In this document: piece by piece, positions 1 through 8,078 of the stretch | How positions within the stretch are numbered: position 1 is the first letter of the stretch | Layout: every line of letters starts with the position of its first letter | Origin: Clostridia bacterium | GTDB lineage: Bacteria > Bacillota > Clostridia > Oscillospirales > CAG-272 | Assembly: GCA_017612495.1 (NCBI GenBank) | Contig: JAGAFQ010000033.1 | Span: 1 to 31,083 of the forward strand | Length of the DNA: 31,083 nucleotides | Direction of reading: 5' to 3' | The notes under the pieces: generated by a model | What the model was told of the DNA's origin: nothing | Databases searched by the model: none | Seen by the model: the letters and a program-made list of their open reading frames with translations, nothing else | Made by a program: the position numbers and the translations under genes

Positions 1-1137
1 ATCTTTTACAAGATAATACGTTTCTTTAAGCGTGTCAATGGTTTCAAACGGATGCTGGAGCATAAAGTCATAACTTGCCCAGAAAATTTTTGAATCCTTG
101 ATGATATTCGTCGCCTTGATGATATCTTCGCGCGTTTCATAGCGGTGGAATATCTCTTTTCTGATATAGTCTGAGCCGGACTGGATGCCCATGATGACCT
201 CCATAAGACCGACGCGGCGAAGCTTTTTCAGCACCTCACCGTCTACCATTTTCGGATGCGACCAGATGGTGAACGGTATGCGGATGTTTTTGTTGTATTT
301 TTCGCAGAATTCATCTACCCAACCCGGGGTGTTCGGAAAGATCTCGTCGTAAAAATGGACGAACACGAGTTTTTTGCACTTTTTCTTTGCCTCGATAAGT
401 TCTGCTATCACGCTGTCGACACTGCGCGTGCGCACCGCCTTTGTGCCGTTTGGCATAAGTCGGTGGAGATTTATGACACTGCAATATGAGCAGGTGAACG
501 GGCAGCCGCGCGAAGCGATGACCTCATAAGAAAGAGTTGACAGCTGCGGATCTCCCTTTGACAAAACGTTGTGCTCGATGGAATATGCGCACATACACTC
601 GACAGCCGGAATGCCGTATTCGTCGATGTTCTCGGCAATATCGCCGATGGGATTTATTACGTTTTTGCCGTCTTTTTTATAGCAAAGCGACAAAATATCT
701 TCATAGGGAGTATTGTTTTTGAGAGCGTTTGCGAGCTTCAGGGTGACTCTTTCACCGTCGGCTCTTGTCGAAAAGTCAACGCCTCTGTCAAGAAAATATT
801 CGGGGAAAAGCGTGGCGAAAGCACCGCCCGTCACAAGCGGTATGTCAAATTCCGCCTTGAGCTTTGAGATCATATCGTTGACGGTGTCAAGATACATCGA
901 GCTCATTACCGAAAGTCCGACAAAAAGCGGCTTATGCTCTCTTATAAGCGAGCATAAAAGTTCTAATTCCTCATTTGTGCATTTTTGGGGATTTGCGCTG
1001 TTAAAGCCCTTGAAAAATACGGTCACAACGTCATATCCGCCCGCTTTGAGAGCCGATTCGAGATAGCGAACGCCAAGTGCCTTCACGTTATAAAAGGCAA
1101 CGAGCATAACAGTCTTTTTGCCGTTATTATTTTCCAT
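1..1137 (-). CDS. B12-binding-type radical SAM protein, 5' part only
   Basis: I translated this minus-strand frame by hand; 379 codons are open from the ATG at 1137 to the window edge, so the C-terminus is missing. Residues about 8-145 look like the Rossmann-type B12-binding domain of class B radical SAM enzymes (GLSVMSS, a VTGGAFATLFPEYF stretch, RADGE). Residues 212-219 carry the radical SAM cluster motif CPFTCSYC (Cys212, Cys216, Cys219), and GIQSG follows later, as in this family. I see no DxHxxG cobalamin motif. The substrate is unknown; relatives include methyltransferases and uncharacterised enzymes. GGAG lies 6 nt before the chosen ATG; an in-frame ATG at 1149 is an alternative. Class is confident, function open. 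Confidence 0.85.
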   Translation of the reverse strand, partial: MENNNGKKTVMLVAFYNVKALGVRYLESALKAGGYDVVTVFFKGFNSANPQKCTNEELELLCSLIREHKPLFVGLSVMSSMYLDTVNDMISKLKAEFDIPLVTGGAFATLFPEYFLDRGVDFSTRADGERVTLKLANALKNNTPYEDILSLCYKKDGKNVINPIGDIAENIDEYGIPAVECMCAYSIEHNVLSKGDPQLSTLSYEVIASRGCPFTCSYCSVINLHRLMPNGTKAVRTRSVDSVIAELIEAKKKCKKLVFVHFYDEIFPNTPGWVDEFCEKYNKNIRIPFTIWSHPKMVDGEVLKKLRRVGLMEVIMGIQSGSDYIRKEIFHRYETREDIIKATNIIKDSKIFWASYDFMLQHPFETIDTLKETYYLVKD

Positions 1138-1152
1138 TCCGAACTCCATTCC

Positions 1153-1210
1153 GCCGCCATATAGCGGCTCGAATAATTATGGGAGAAATGGCGGTAAGCC
1201 GGCATTTCTC
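1153..1210. other. Two small hairpins upstream of the radical SAM gene
   Basis: GCCGC (1153-1157) pairs with GCGGC (1164-1168), and GAGAAATG (1183-1190) pairs with CATTTCTC (1203-1210). Both lie in the presumed 5' leader of the minus-strand radical SAM gene. Neither is followed by a clear T-run, so I do not call them terminators. No known riboswitch is recognised. Confidence 0.4.
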
Positions 1211-1229
1211 GTGCGTGAACCAAATGCAC

Positions 1230-1258
1230 TTTACGTATAAATAAATCTATACTATAAT
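1230..1258 (+). promoter_or_regulatory. Sigma-A-type promoter for the SLH protein gene
   Basis: A -35 box TTTACG (1230-1235) and a perfect -10 box TATAAT (1253-1258) are separated by 17 bp. The predicted transcript starts near 1265 and has an AT-rich leader of about 150 nt before the gene at 1416. Confidence 0.7.
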
Positions 1259-1394
1259 TTTATCACATTTTTTACCGATAGTCTATCCTTTTTTATAATT
1301 CTGCATAATATGTTTTTTTGCGGACAAAATATGGTTGTGAAAAAGCAACGAGTTACTTCTCAAACCCGCCAAAGCACGAATAAAAAGAAAGGAA

Positions 1395-1414
1395 GCTTTC
1401 GCCAAAGCGAAAGC
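1395..1414 (+). promoter_or_regulatory. Perfect hairpin between Shine-Dalgarno and start codon
   Basis: GCTTTCGC (1395-1402) pairs perfectly with GCGAAAGC (1407-1414) around a CAAA loop. It sits between the AAAGGA site (1388-1393) and the ATG at 1416. Linear SD-to-start spacing is about 22 nt, far too long; folding of the hairpin would bring them together. Confidence 0.6.
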
Positions 1415-1415
1415 G

Positions 1416-2654
1416 ATGCTCATAACTATGTCAAATAACAAATTAAAGGCAGCCGCATCGGCAATACTTCTCATTTTCTCGCTTTCTTTTTTTGTCAGCG
1501 CCGCAAAATATGATGCCGTATCACCCGCGATATACGTTTTGCAAAATCAAAACGTGATGACAAGATCTGCCCTCTCGGGCTATGATATAAAATTCGACAA
1601 GCAGGAGCTTTGCGACTTTTTCGGCGTTTCGGATATCGGCTCCGTAAGCATTCGCAGCCTGCCCCCTGCCGCGAGCGGAACGCTCAAAATAGGCGCCGTG
1701 GATGTGACAAAGGACAGCATAATATCGGCAAATCTCATCAAAGATCTCCGCTTTGTCGGAAACGGCGATGCCTCGTTTGAATTCAGCGCCGAAGCAAACG
1801 GGCAAACCCTTTTTGCGGTCTGCCGCTTAAAGTTTTACGATACTCTGAACTTTGCCCCGAGCACAAAAGGCAAAAAGGAGACGCTTTGCTGTATGTCGGG
1901 CATCGCGGTATATGAAACGATAGATATAAACGACACCGAAGGCGACGAGTGCAAGCTCATAATAGCATCGGAGCCGAAGTACGGCAGCGTCACGGTCTGC
2001 GGCAATGACAGCGTGCGCTACACCGCAAACGGCGGATATTTCGGACGCGACTTTTTCGACGTTTGCGCCGAAGACGAATACGGCAACGTATCAAAGCCGT
2101 CAAGGATATACGTGAACGTCGAAAAGAGCAATAAAATCAAATACGGCGATATGAAAAACAACGATGCCTACTATTCCGCCGTAAAACTCGCCGATGCGGG
2201 AGTGTTTGAAAAAACGGAAAATTTTCTGCCGAATGATGCTATTAGCCGCGAAGAGTTCGTCACTTATGCAATAAAGGCGTTAAAACTCGATTCGGCACTC
2301 GGACTCTATCCCCTTTATCCGTTTGGCGACGTATCGAATATCAAAGAAGAATATCGCGCCTATGTCGCATTAGCATATAAGCTCGGTGCGATAAACGGCA
2401 ACCGAAACGAAAATGACGGCAAAATATATTTTGAGCCGCAAAGGGCTTGCACGAGAGATGAAGCGTATCTTATCGTTTCAAGGCTTTTGTCGCTGCCGAA
2501 GAGCACCTTGCAAAATGAAGATCCCTCTCTGCCGTCGTGGAGCAAGGACGCATATTCTTCTCTTTCGGAATGCAAGATAATCTCCTCTTGCGAAAGCGGA
2601 GGCTTTGACCGCGCCGAATGTGCAAAGTTTTTATACAGCGCGAGCATTTATTGA
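1416..2654 (+). CDS. Secreted S-layer-homology (SLH) domain protein with Ig-like repeats
   Basis: This 412-residue protein starts with a signal peptide (basic KLK, hydrophobic stretch about residues 15-27, likely cleavage after VSAA). Two beta-rich Ig/cadherin-like segments follow, about 55-140 and 145-236; the second has the RYTANGGYFG-RDFFDV-AEDEYGNVS pattern typical of such domains. Residues about 241-412 hold SLH motifs: SAVKLADAGVF with ISREEFVTYAIKAL, then VALAYKLGAING with CTRDEAYLIVSRLL, and a shorter third unit. SLH domains normally bind secondary cell-wall polymer, so this is probably a wall-anchored surface protein; the ligand is unknown. It is monocistronic, with its own promoter at 1230-1258 and a strong terminator just downstream. 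The alternative start Met5 (1428) has no better ribosome site. Confidence 0.85.
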   Translation: MLITMSNNKLKAAASAILLIFSLSFFVSAAKYDAVSPAIYVLQNQNVMTRSALSGYDIKFDKQELCDFFGVSDIGSVSIRSLPPAASGTLKIGAVDVTKDSIISANLIKDLRFVGNGDASFEFSAEANGQTLFAVCRLKFYDTLNFAPSTKGKKETLCCMSGIAVYETIDINDTEGDECKLIIASEPKYGSVTVCGNDSVRYTANGGYFGRDFFDVCAEDEYGNVSKPSRIYVNVEKSNKIKYGDMKNNDAYYSAVKLADAGVFEKTENFLPNDAISREEFVTYAIKALKLDSALGLYPLYPFGDVSNIKEEYRAYVALAYKLGAINGNRNENDGKIYFEPQRACTRDEAYLIVSRLLSLPKSTLQNEDPSLPSWSKDAYSSLSECKIISSCESGGFDRAECAKFLYSASIY

Positions 2655-2655
2655 A

Positions 2656-2687
2656 TTAAAAAGATCCGCCGTTCGGCGGATCTTTTC
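2656..2687. terminator. Bidirectional terminator between SLH gene and hemolysin III gene
   Basis: AAGATCCGCC (2661-2670) pairs with GGCGGATCTT (2675-2684) around GTTC, flanked by an A-run on the left and T-run on the right. It can serve both convergent genes. The stop codon of the minus-strand gene (2686-2688) directly abuts the stem. Confidence 0.85.
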
Positions 2688-3357
2688 ATAATACATAAAA
2701 ATAGACGCTGACGAATTGCAAAACACTTCCCAAAAGGATAAAAACGTGAAAAACGGAATGGATGTATTTATGCTTTTTGCCGATGCCGTATAAAACGGCT
2801 CCCGCCGTATATGCAACACCGCCGAGAAGCAGCCACATAAAGCCTTTATAGCTCATAGCGCAAACGGTCTCTTTTATGCACATGAGTACGCTCCAGCCCA
2901 TGACGATATAACAAGCCATTGAAAGCGGAAAATATTTTTTCATATCGGCAAAAGTGAATACGGCCGCCGCGATGCCCAAAATCAAAACGGTAAAAAATAC
3001 GGTAAAGCCCCAAAATACCGAAACGTTCATAAGCGAGCACAGGCAAACGGGCGTATAAGTACCGATGATAAGAAAATATATGGTGCAATGATCGAGTATG
3101 CGAAGCATCTTTTTCGGATTTTCTTTTTTTGCTCCGTGATAAAGCGTTGATACCGTATATACGGCGATCATCGAGAGGGCATAAAACACCGCGCAAATGA
3201 GCGACAGCGCATTTCCCATTCCCTTTCGGATACATAAAACGAGGGCTGCTATGCCGAAAATGATGCCGCAAAAATGCGAAAACGTGTTAAGTTTTTCTTC
3301 GCCACGCGTATATTTGGGCAGCGTGACGTTTGATATTTTTTCTTTCATTGAAATCAT
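2686..3357 (-). CDS. Hemolysin III / PAQR-family membrane protein
   Basis: The protein has 223 residues, close to the usual bacterial hemolysin III length, and about seven hydrophobic helices. Family motifs are present: EEKLNTFSHFCG near residue 20, STLYHG, LDHCTIYFLIIGTYTPV in the middle, and HSVFH (H-x3-H) in the last helix. In PAQR proteins the SxxxH and HxxxH histidines bind zinc and suggest a ceramidase-like hydrolase fold, but bacterial members are mostly uncharacterised and the hemolysin name is historical. GGAGAG lies 9 nt upstream of the ATG. The gene stands alone between two terminators. Confidence 0.9.
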   Translation of the reverse strand: MISMKEKISNVTLPKYTRGEEKLNTFSHFCGIIFGIAALVLCIRKGMGNALSLICAVFYALSMIAVYTVSTLYHGAKKENPKKMLRILDHCTIYFLIIGTYTPVCLCSLMNVSVFWGFTVFFTVLILGIAAAVFTFADMKKYFPLSMACYIVMGWSVLMCIKETVCAMSYKGFMWLLLGGVAYTAGAVLYGIGKKHKYIHSVFHVFILLGSVLQFVSVYFYVL

Positions 3358-3471
3358 GTGTAAAATCTCTCCGTGTCTGTTTATGCCTTGATTTTAATAC
3401 ACAAAGAGATTTTTTTACACCTACTCTTCGCGTTTTCGGCTACACTCTTGAAGATGGCGAAAATAGATAAA

Positions 3472-3508
3472 AATAAAGGAATTCTACTCACAGTAGAATT
3501 CATTTATT
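3472..3508 (-). terminator. Terminator of the trmK-nif3-rqcH transcript
   Basis: GAATTCTACT (3479-3488) pairs perfectly with AGTAGAATTC (3492-3501) around a 3-nt loop, and flanking AAATAAA/TTTATTT extends the stem. On the minus strand it is followed by a T-rich tract, so it ends the rqcH transcript; the symmetry allows action in both directions. Confidence 0.85.
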
Positions 3509-3528
3509 TCAGCATTTTCCATGCAATA

Positions 3529-5277
3529 TCAGCCGTTTAGCAACTTGCCGTCTTTGGGATCTACCACCGCCGAATAGTTCGTGTGATAGATAACGTAGCC
3601 CGGTGCGCTCGACGGCGGCTTTTTGAGATTCTTGACAAGAGTATATTCCACCTCGACCATACTCGATTCTTTTGCCTTGGAATAATATGCCGCGATCTCT
3701 GCCGCCTCGGTAAAGTCGCGCACATCCGGCTCCTCTTTCCCGTCACATTCCAAAATGACGTGAGAGCCGGGCATATTCTTGACGTGGAACCAATAGTCGT
3801 TTTTCTTGGCAAGCTTCATTGAAATATAGTCGTTTTGCGTGTTGTTCTTTCCGCACAAAACGGTATATCCGCCGGACGTTATGAATTTCAAGGGCTTCGG
3901 CGTATGCTTTTTTGCCGCAAAGCGCGCCTTGCCCGATCTTGAAAAATATCCGCTTTGCGCAAGCTCGCCCCTTATCTCGTCCAAATCGCTCTCGTTTTCG
4001 GATTTTGAAAGCGATTCCTCGACCGTGCGCAAATATTCAAGTTCGCGCTCGGCATTCAAAAGTTGGCTCGTAAGCTCACATTCCGCCCTTTTTGCCTTGT
4101 TATAAAGCTTGTAATAGCGCTGTGCGTTCTGCGCCGGAGTAAGGCGGGCATCCAGCGCTATCTCAACATTCGGGCAATCTTCTTTTGAATAGTCCGGCAA
4201 AGAGACCGACGTCGAGCGCTTCGGTATCATATATATACTTGCGGTGATGATGTCGCCCTTGTTTTTATATTCGTCCTTTTTTGCGCATTCCGCAAGTTCC
4301 TCTCTTTGAAGCGCCGTCTTGCGCATGATCCTACCCTGCGTATTCGAAAGGAATTTGAAAATATCGGCGCCTCTCTGACGGCGGCGCTCATCGGCGCACT
4401 TTTCAAGAAAGAACTTTTCTATCACCTCGCTCACCGAGTCGCTTTTATAGGCAAAATATCCGTCGCAATACTGCGTTATCGGCAAAAATGAATACTCGGT
4501 GGGCTTTTTCTTATCGTCATAGATCAGTGTCGGCTCAAAATTTTCGTTTTTTATCTTGTCGGTGAACGACACGAATTTACAATATAGTTTTTGAACGTTG
4601 CCGTCTTTTATATCCTCATCGGCGTTTCCGAACGCATCGGCGCATATCTCCGAAGCGACAAGCTTTGAAATTCCGCAAAACGCAGACAATATCCACTTTG
4701 GTACGGGCATGCCAAGCGATGAGAGCGCACGTTTTATGAATTCGTCTTTTGTGACGGTCAGGGGATTCAGTTTCTCCTGCGATGGCGGAAGCTCATATTT
4801 CATTCCCGGCAAAACCTGCCTTTTGGAACTGAGCGAAAAATCGACGGGATGCACCGCGCCCAAAATCTTCATATTGCCGTCGCAGAAAATAAGATTCGAA
4901 TATTTGCCCATTATCTCGGCTATGAGGTATCTTTGAATATCAAAGCCCAGCTCGTCACGCGCATTGAATTTGAAGATAAGCACTCTTTCAAAATCGGGCT
5001 GCAACACCTCCGATAAATGCGCGCTCGACAGATGCTTGCGAAGAAGCGTGCAAAACATCGGCGGTGTTTGCGGACTTTCTTTCGTTACGGATGTGAAATT
5101 CACCCTTGCGGTATTTGCCGATGCGGAAATCGAAAGTTTTTTCGTTTCGTCCTTGCAATGCAGAAAAAGAATTATCTCATCTTTTTCGGGCTGTATTATT
5201 TTTTCAACTCTCGCATCGGTCGCAAAACGGCGTATCTCACTTGCCACCGCCGCGACCATACCTGCATCATAAGCCAT
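3529..5277 (-). CDS. rqcH: RqcH / NFACT-family ribosome quality control protein
   Basis: RqcH binds obstructed 50S subunits and directs C-terminal alanine tailing of the stalled peptide. The 582-residue protein has the full layout: NFACT-N from residue 1 with PPMFCTLLRKHL (about 72-83) and IAEIMGKYSNLI; a coiled-coil middle; the hallmark DARLTPAQNAQRYYKLYNKA starting at 376; and the NFACT-R domain about 456-560 (DYWFHVKNMPGSHVIL). The tRNA-binding D97-R98 pair known from Bacillus RqcH reads E97-R98 here, at the same numbering. GGGAGG lies 6 nt before the ATG. It follows the Nif3-like gene by 15 nt. Older annotation calls this family fibronectin-binding protein. Confidence 0.93.
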   Translation of the reverse strand: MAYDAGMVAAVASEIRRFATDARVEKIIQPEKDEIILFLHCKDETKKLSISASANTARVNFTSVTKESPQTPPMFCTLLRKHLSSAHLSEVLQPDFERVLIFKFNARDELGFDIQRYLIAEIMGKYSNLIFCDGNMKILGAVHPVDFSLSSKRQVLPGMKYELPPSQEKLNPLTVTKDEFIKRALSSLGMPVPKWILSAFCGISKLVASEICADAFGNADEDIKDGNVQKLYCKFVSFTDKIKNENFEPTLIYDDKKKPTEYSFLPITQYCDGYFAYKSDSVSEVIEKFFLEKCADERRRQRGADIFKFLSNTQGRIMRKTALQREELAECAKKDEYKNKGDIITASIYMIPKRSTSVSLPDYSKEDCPNVEIALDARLTPAQNAQRYYKLYNKAKRAECELTSQLLNAERELEYLRTVEESLSKSENESDLDEIRGELAQSGYFSRSGKARFAAKKHTPKPLKFITSGGYTVLCGKNNTQNDYISMKLAKKNDYWFHVKNMPGSHVILECDGKEEPDVRDFTEAAEIAAYYSKAKESSMVEVEYTLVKNLKKPPSSAPGYVIYHTNYSAVVDPKDGKLLNG

Positions 5278-5292
5278 ATCTGCCTCCCGATA

Positions 5293-6063
5293 TCATATCG
5301 TCAAAAGGTTTCCGATAACGGGATAAATATCTGCCGCTATGCCGAAAGTTTCTTTTTCTATGTTCTTTTTCAAAATCGAGAGCACCGGCGTTTCTGAATA
5401 ATCGTGTCCCACCTCAAAGATCGAAAATCCCGCTCTTTTTGCCTCTATCATCGCACTGTATCCGACGTTGCCCGTGACGAAAACGTCGCAGTTCGTCTTT
5501 TTGGCGAAAGGAATATATTCCTTTCCCTCTCCGCCGAGCACGGCGACTTTTGATATCTTTTCGGGCAAAAACGATGTCCTTATATGCTCACAGTGCAGTT
5601 TTTCTTTCAAAAATGCCGAAAATTTGTCTGCTCCCACAGCGTTTTTGAGATATCCCACTCTTGCATATTCTTCAGAAGGAGGCCCGAATTCTTCGACCTT
5701 TTCCATCTCGAAAAGATTGCAAAGCGCCCGTGATACGCCCTCATAAGCGGCATCAAGCCGAGTGTGATATGAAAGCACGGTGATGTTTGACTCTAAAAGT
5801 TCCATCGCCGCTTTTGCATTATATTCATCGGGGCATAGCGAACGAATGGGCTCGAACAAAAACGGATGGTGAGTGACTATCACGTTATATCCGTTTTGCT
5901 TCGCATAAGATATCACATCGTTTGTTATATCGAGCGCCAAGAGTATCTTTTTTATATCCGCATCAAGATTTTTTGACACCATGACACCGTCGTTATCCCA
6001 ATCAAGACGCATATTTGCGGGGTAAATTTTTTCAAGATGATCATACAGTCTGCGTATCGTCAT
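5293..6063 (-). CDS. Nif3-like dinuclear metal centre hexameric protein
   Basis: Nif3/YqfO-family proteins form hexamers with a dinuclear metal site and are often annotated as GTP cyclohydrolase I type 2, with uncertain biological role. Metal-ligand motifs are visible: VTHHPFLF, SYHTRLDAA, and VGHDYSE near the C-terminus. At about 256 residues it lacks the PII-like insertion found in the Bacillus YqfO type. I chose the ATG at 6063 because GGAGG lies 6 nt upstream; a longer frame from 6084 has no such site. The start overlaps the 3' end of trmK by 23 nt, so the two are probably translationally coupled. The trmK-nif3 neighbour pair is conserved in Firmicutes. Confidence 0.92.
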   Translation of the reverse strand: MTIRRLYDHLEKIYPANMRLDWDNDGVMVSKNLDADIKKILLALDITNDVISYAKQNGYNVIVTHHPFLFEPIRSLCPDEYNAKAAMELLESNITVLSYHTRLDAAYEGVSRALCNLFEMEKVEEFGPPSEEYARVGYLKNAVGADKFSAFLKEKLHCEHIRTSFLPEKISKVAVLGGEGKEYIPFAKKTNCDVFVTGNVGYSAMIEAKRAGFSIFEVGHDYSETPVLSILKKNIEKETFGIAADIYPVIGNLLTI

Positions 6064-6760
6064 AATAACCTCCGTTTTGCACAATGGCTTTAAGCTCTTT
6101 CAAAAGTTTTTCGTCGTCTTCGCAATGGACAAAACCTTTCTTTTTGCCGATCACCGCTTTTTCGATTATTCTTATGCGGTCACAAACAAAGTCGTAAAAC
6201 TCCCTGTCCTTTATCCTTTCGCCGCAATCAGAGCCGATCTCCGCCTCCGTTGGCGATATGTTTCTCTTCTCTCCGTCATACACGGCGCACATTATCTGAT
6301 AGAATCTGCCGCCCTCCCTCGCGATAAGCTCATTTTGGATTTTATATCCGGCATCGGCAAGTCCTAAACGGAGCTTTGACTGCATCGACATGGGCTGCAA
6401 AATAAACAAAACTCCCGTCTTGTCTATCTTTGCGTTTTCAAGTATCGATAAGATCATCTCGCCGCCCATACCGGCTATCACGACGACCTCGGGTCTTATA
6501 TCTTCATATCCGCAAAGTCCGTCTGACAAAAAGACCTTTATCTTATCCTGCAATGAAAGTGCGTTTACGGTATTTTGCGCCTTTTTGAGCGGTCCCTTTG
6601 CGATATCGGATGCAAAAAGCTCGTCTGATATTCCTTTTTGGCAAAGATATGCGCAAAGATAGGCATGATCTGTTCCGATATCGGCAACTCTTTTGCCCTT
6701 CGGCACAAGATCGGCGATCGCCATAAGACGTGGGCTTAGTAAAACGGCAGGTTTTTCCAT
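6041..6760 (-). CDS. trmK: tRNA (adenine22-N1)-methyltransferase TrmK
   Basis: TrmK methylates N1 of A22 in tRNA using S-adenosylmethionine. The 239-residue protein shows the Rossmann SAM-binding motif VADIGTDHAYL (about 25-35), SDGL, and the family hallmarks IAGMGGEMI and FILQPM. The C-terminal part is helical and charged, as is usual. The start has GGAGGGGAG about 12 nt upstream; part of that site lies in a hairpin (6780-6799). It is the first gene of the trmK-nif3-rqcH transcript. I found no strong promoter after the terminator at 6815-6871, so some read-through from upstream is possible. Confidence 0.93.
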   Translation of the reverse strand: MEKPAVLLSPRLMAIADLVPKGKRVADIGTDHAYLCAYLCQKGISDELFASDIAKGPLKKAQNTVNALSLQDKIKVFLSDGLCGYEDIRPEVVVIAGMGGEMILSILENAKIDKTGVLFILQPMSMQSKLRLGLADAGYKIQNELIAREGGRFYQIMCAVYDGEKRNISPTEAEIGSDCGERIKDREFYDFVCDRIRIIEKAVIGKKKGFVHCEDDEKLLKELKAIVQNGGYYDDTQTV

Positions 6761-6779
6761 ATCTGAAACAGTCTCCCCT

Positions 6780-6799
6780 CCGCCGAATCAAAACGGCGG
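6780..6799 (-). promoter_or_regulatory. Leader hairpin touching the trmK ribosome site
   Basis: CCGCCG and CGGCGG (6780-6785 and 6794-6799) form a GC-only 6-bp stem with an 8-nt loop. On the minus strand the downstream arm runs directly into GGAGGGGAG, the trmK ribosome site, so folding could limit translation. The function is inferred only. Confidence 0.4.
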
Positions 6800-6814
6800 T
6801 ACTTTAACAAAAAC

Positions 6815-6871
6815 TCAAAAAAATATACGCATAACGGCTTTGCATTTTTATATGCATTCTCGTTATGCGTA
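6815..6871 (-). terminator. Terminator after the DUF1858 gene
   Basis: TACGCATAACG (6826-6836) pairs perfectly with CGTTATGCGTA (6861-6871); the inner 24 nt can form a small second stem. On the minus strand the hairpin is followed by TATTTTTTT, giving a rho-independent terminator. Confidence 0.8.
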
Positions 6872-6897
6872 CATAATCCAGCGAAAGCCGATAAGCC

Positions 6898-7098
6898 TTA
6901 TTTGTTGGCAAGATAGTCGTTTATCTTGGCAACAAGACCGTTGACGTCGGTGCCGTGAACTGCGCAGGCATCTTCAAGTGATTCGCCTCTTGCAGAGGGA
7001 CAGCCGAGACAGTGCATACCGATCTCCATAAAGAATTGAGCAGTGCCCGAATCGTAATCGAGAATGTCGCCGATAATGCTTTCTTTTGTAACAACCAT
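6898..7098 (-). CDS. DUF1858 / hybrid-cluster-protein-associated redox disulfide domain protein
   Basis: This single-domain protein has about 66 residues. The motif MHCLGCPSARGESLEDACAV contains the CxxC pair and the following conserved segment of the DUF1858 (ScdA-N-like, TIGR03980) domain, which is associated with hybrid cluster proteins and redox or iron-sulfur repair. No hybrid cluster protein is encoded in the window, so the partner is unknown. I chose the ATG at 7098: GGAGG lies about 9 nt upstream, and a longer frame to 7164 would run into the promoter. The gene has a near-perfect promoter and its own terminator, indicating a monocistronic, well-expressed small protein. Confidence 0.88.
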   Translation of the reverse strand: MVVTKESIIGDILDYDSGTAQFFMEIGMHCLGCPSARGESLEDACAVHGTDVNGLVAKINDYLANK

Positions 7099-7135
7099 TG
7101 TATTATACCTCCGAATAAGTTCTTGACATGTATAT

Positions 7136-7164
7136 ATTATATTATCATACGTTTCTTTTGTCAA
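7136..7164 (-). promoter_or_regulatory. Consensus sigma-A promoter of the DUF1858 gene
   Basis: Read on the minus strand, TTGACA (7159-7164) and TATAAT (7136-7141) are both perfect and separated by exactly 17 bp. Transcription should start near 7129, giving a leader of about 30 nt that holds the GGAGG site. Confidence 0.9.
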
Positions 7165-7182
7165 TGCCGCAGACGCAATATC

Positions 7183-8064
7183 TCACGGCTCATAAGGCTC
7201 ACATACGTATGAACGGATGCCGAGCCGTTTTAACTTGCGCTTTGCAAAATTCGCACGTTTTTCATCCTTGAAAAATCCGACGACAGACGGGCCGCTTCCG
7301 CTCATCAGAACTGCATCTGCGCCGAGGTCTTTCATCTTCGAATGAAGCGCGTTCGCCTTTTGATGATACGGCAATACCGCCTCTTCAAAGACGTTGCCAA
7401 CGGTTTTTATTATTTTGTCGGCATCGCCTTTTTCTATCGCCTCGATAAGAGCCTTTGTGTTCGGGCGGTTCCTTATTTCTATTCTGTCAAGCTCACCGTA
7501 TGCCCAAGGAGTCGATACACCATAGCCGTCAATGGCAACGAGCATAAATATCTTCGGCATCGGTGGGAGTTTTTCGAGTATTTCGCCTATGCCGCCGGCG
7601 CGGTATGTGCCTCTTTTTATGCAAAACGAAACGTCTGCGCCGAAGGTCTTGCCAATTTCGCAAAGAGTGTCGGGCGAAAGCTCGGTATCATACAGTTCAT
7701 TCAGCGCCAAAAGCGTTGCGGCGGCATCGCTGCTGCCTCCGGCAAGTCCCGCCGAAACGGGAATGGTCTTGCGTATCTCTATGCGTATATCGTATTTATC
7801 TATTTTGCAATATTCAAAAAACGAAAGTGCCGCTCTGTGCGCAAGATTTTTTTCGTCGCATGGTATCTCGGAATTAGTGCAGAAAAAAGAAATTCTTTTG
7901 ACAAAATCTTCCGTTTTCTCGTCAAGACGCGAAAAAACTATTCTGTCAAAGAGAGTTACAGACTGCATGATGCTGTCGATATTGTGATAGCCGTCTTCTC
8001 TTTTCGACAATACGTCGAGGCTCAAATTTATTTTTGCCGGCGCGTTGATTACTATCTGCTTCAT
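7183..8064 (-). CDS. ispE: 4-diphosphocytidyl-2-C-methyl-D-erythritol kinase IspE
   Basis: IspE phosphorylates CDP-methylerythritol in the non-mevalonate isoprenoid pathway. The 293-residue protein has the GHMP-kinase layout: APAKINLSLDV with the catalytic-type Lys11, the ATP-binding loop PVSAGLAGGSSDAA (102-115), FGADVSF with the expected catalytic Asp144, and the third motif MSGSGPSVVGFF near the C-terminus. It follows the DUF362 ferredoxin gene by 14 nt and is probably the last gene of the long minus-strand run. I see no terminator between it and the DUF1858 promoter, only 18 nt beyond its stop. Confidence 0.96.
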   Translation of the reverse strand: MKQIVINAPAKINLSLDVLSKREDGYHNIDSIMQSVTLFDRIVFSRLDEKTEDFVKRISFFCTNSEIPCDEKNLAHRAALSFFEYCKIDKYDIRIEIRKTIPVSAGLAGGSSDAAATLLALNELYDTELSPDTLCEIGKTFGADVSFCIKRGTYRAGGIGEILEKLPPMPKIFMLVAIDGYGVSTPWAYGELDRIEIRNRPNTKALIEAIEKGDADKIIKTVGNVFEEAVLPYHQKANALHSKMKDLGADAVLMSGSGPSVVGFFKDEKRANFAKRKLKRLGIRSYVCEPYEP

Positions 8065-8078
8065 ATTTTCTCCGATTT

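Noticed and set aside
1265..1415. Possible c-di-GMP (GEMM) or other riboswitch in the SLH leader
   Set aside because: The GCCAAAGCAC stretch vaguely recalls GEMM, but the required GGGACGCAAAGC core and paired helices are not there.
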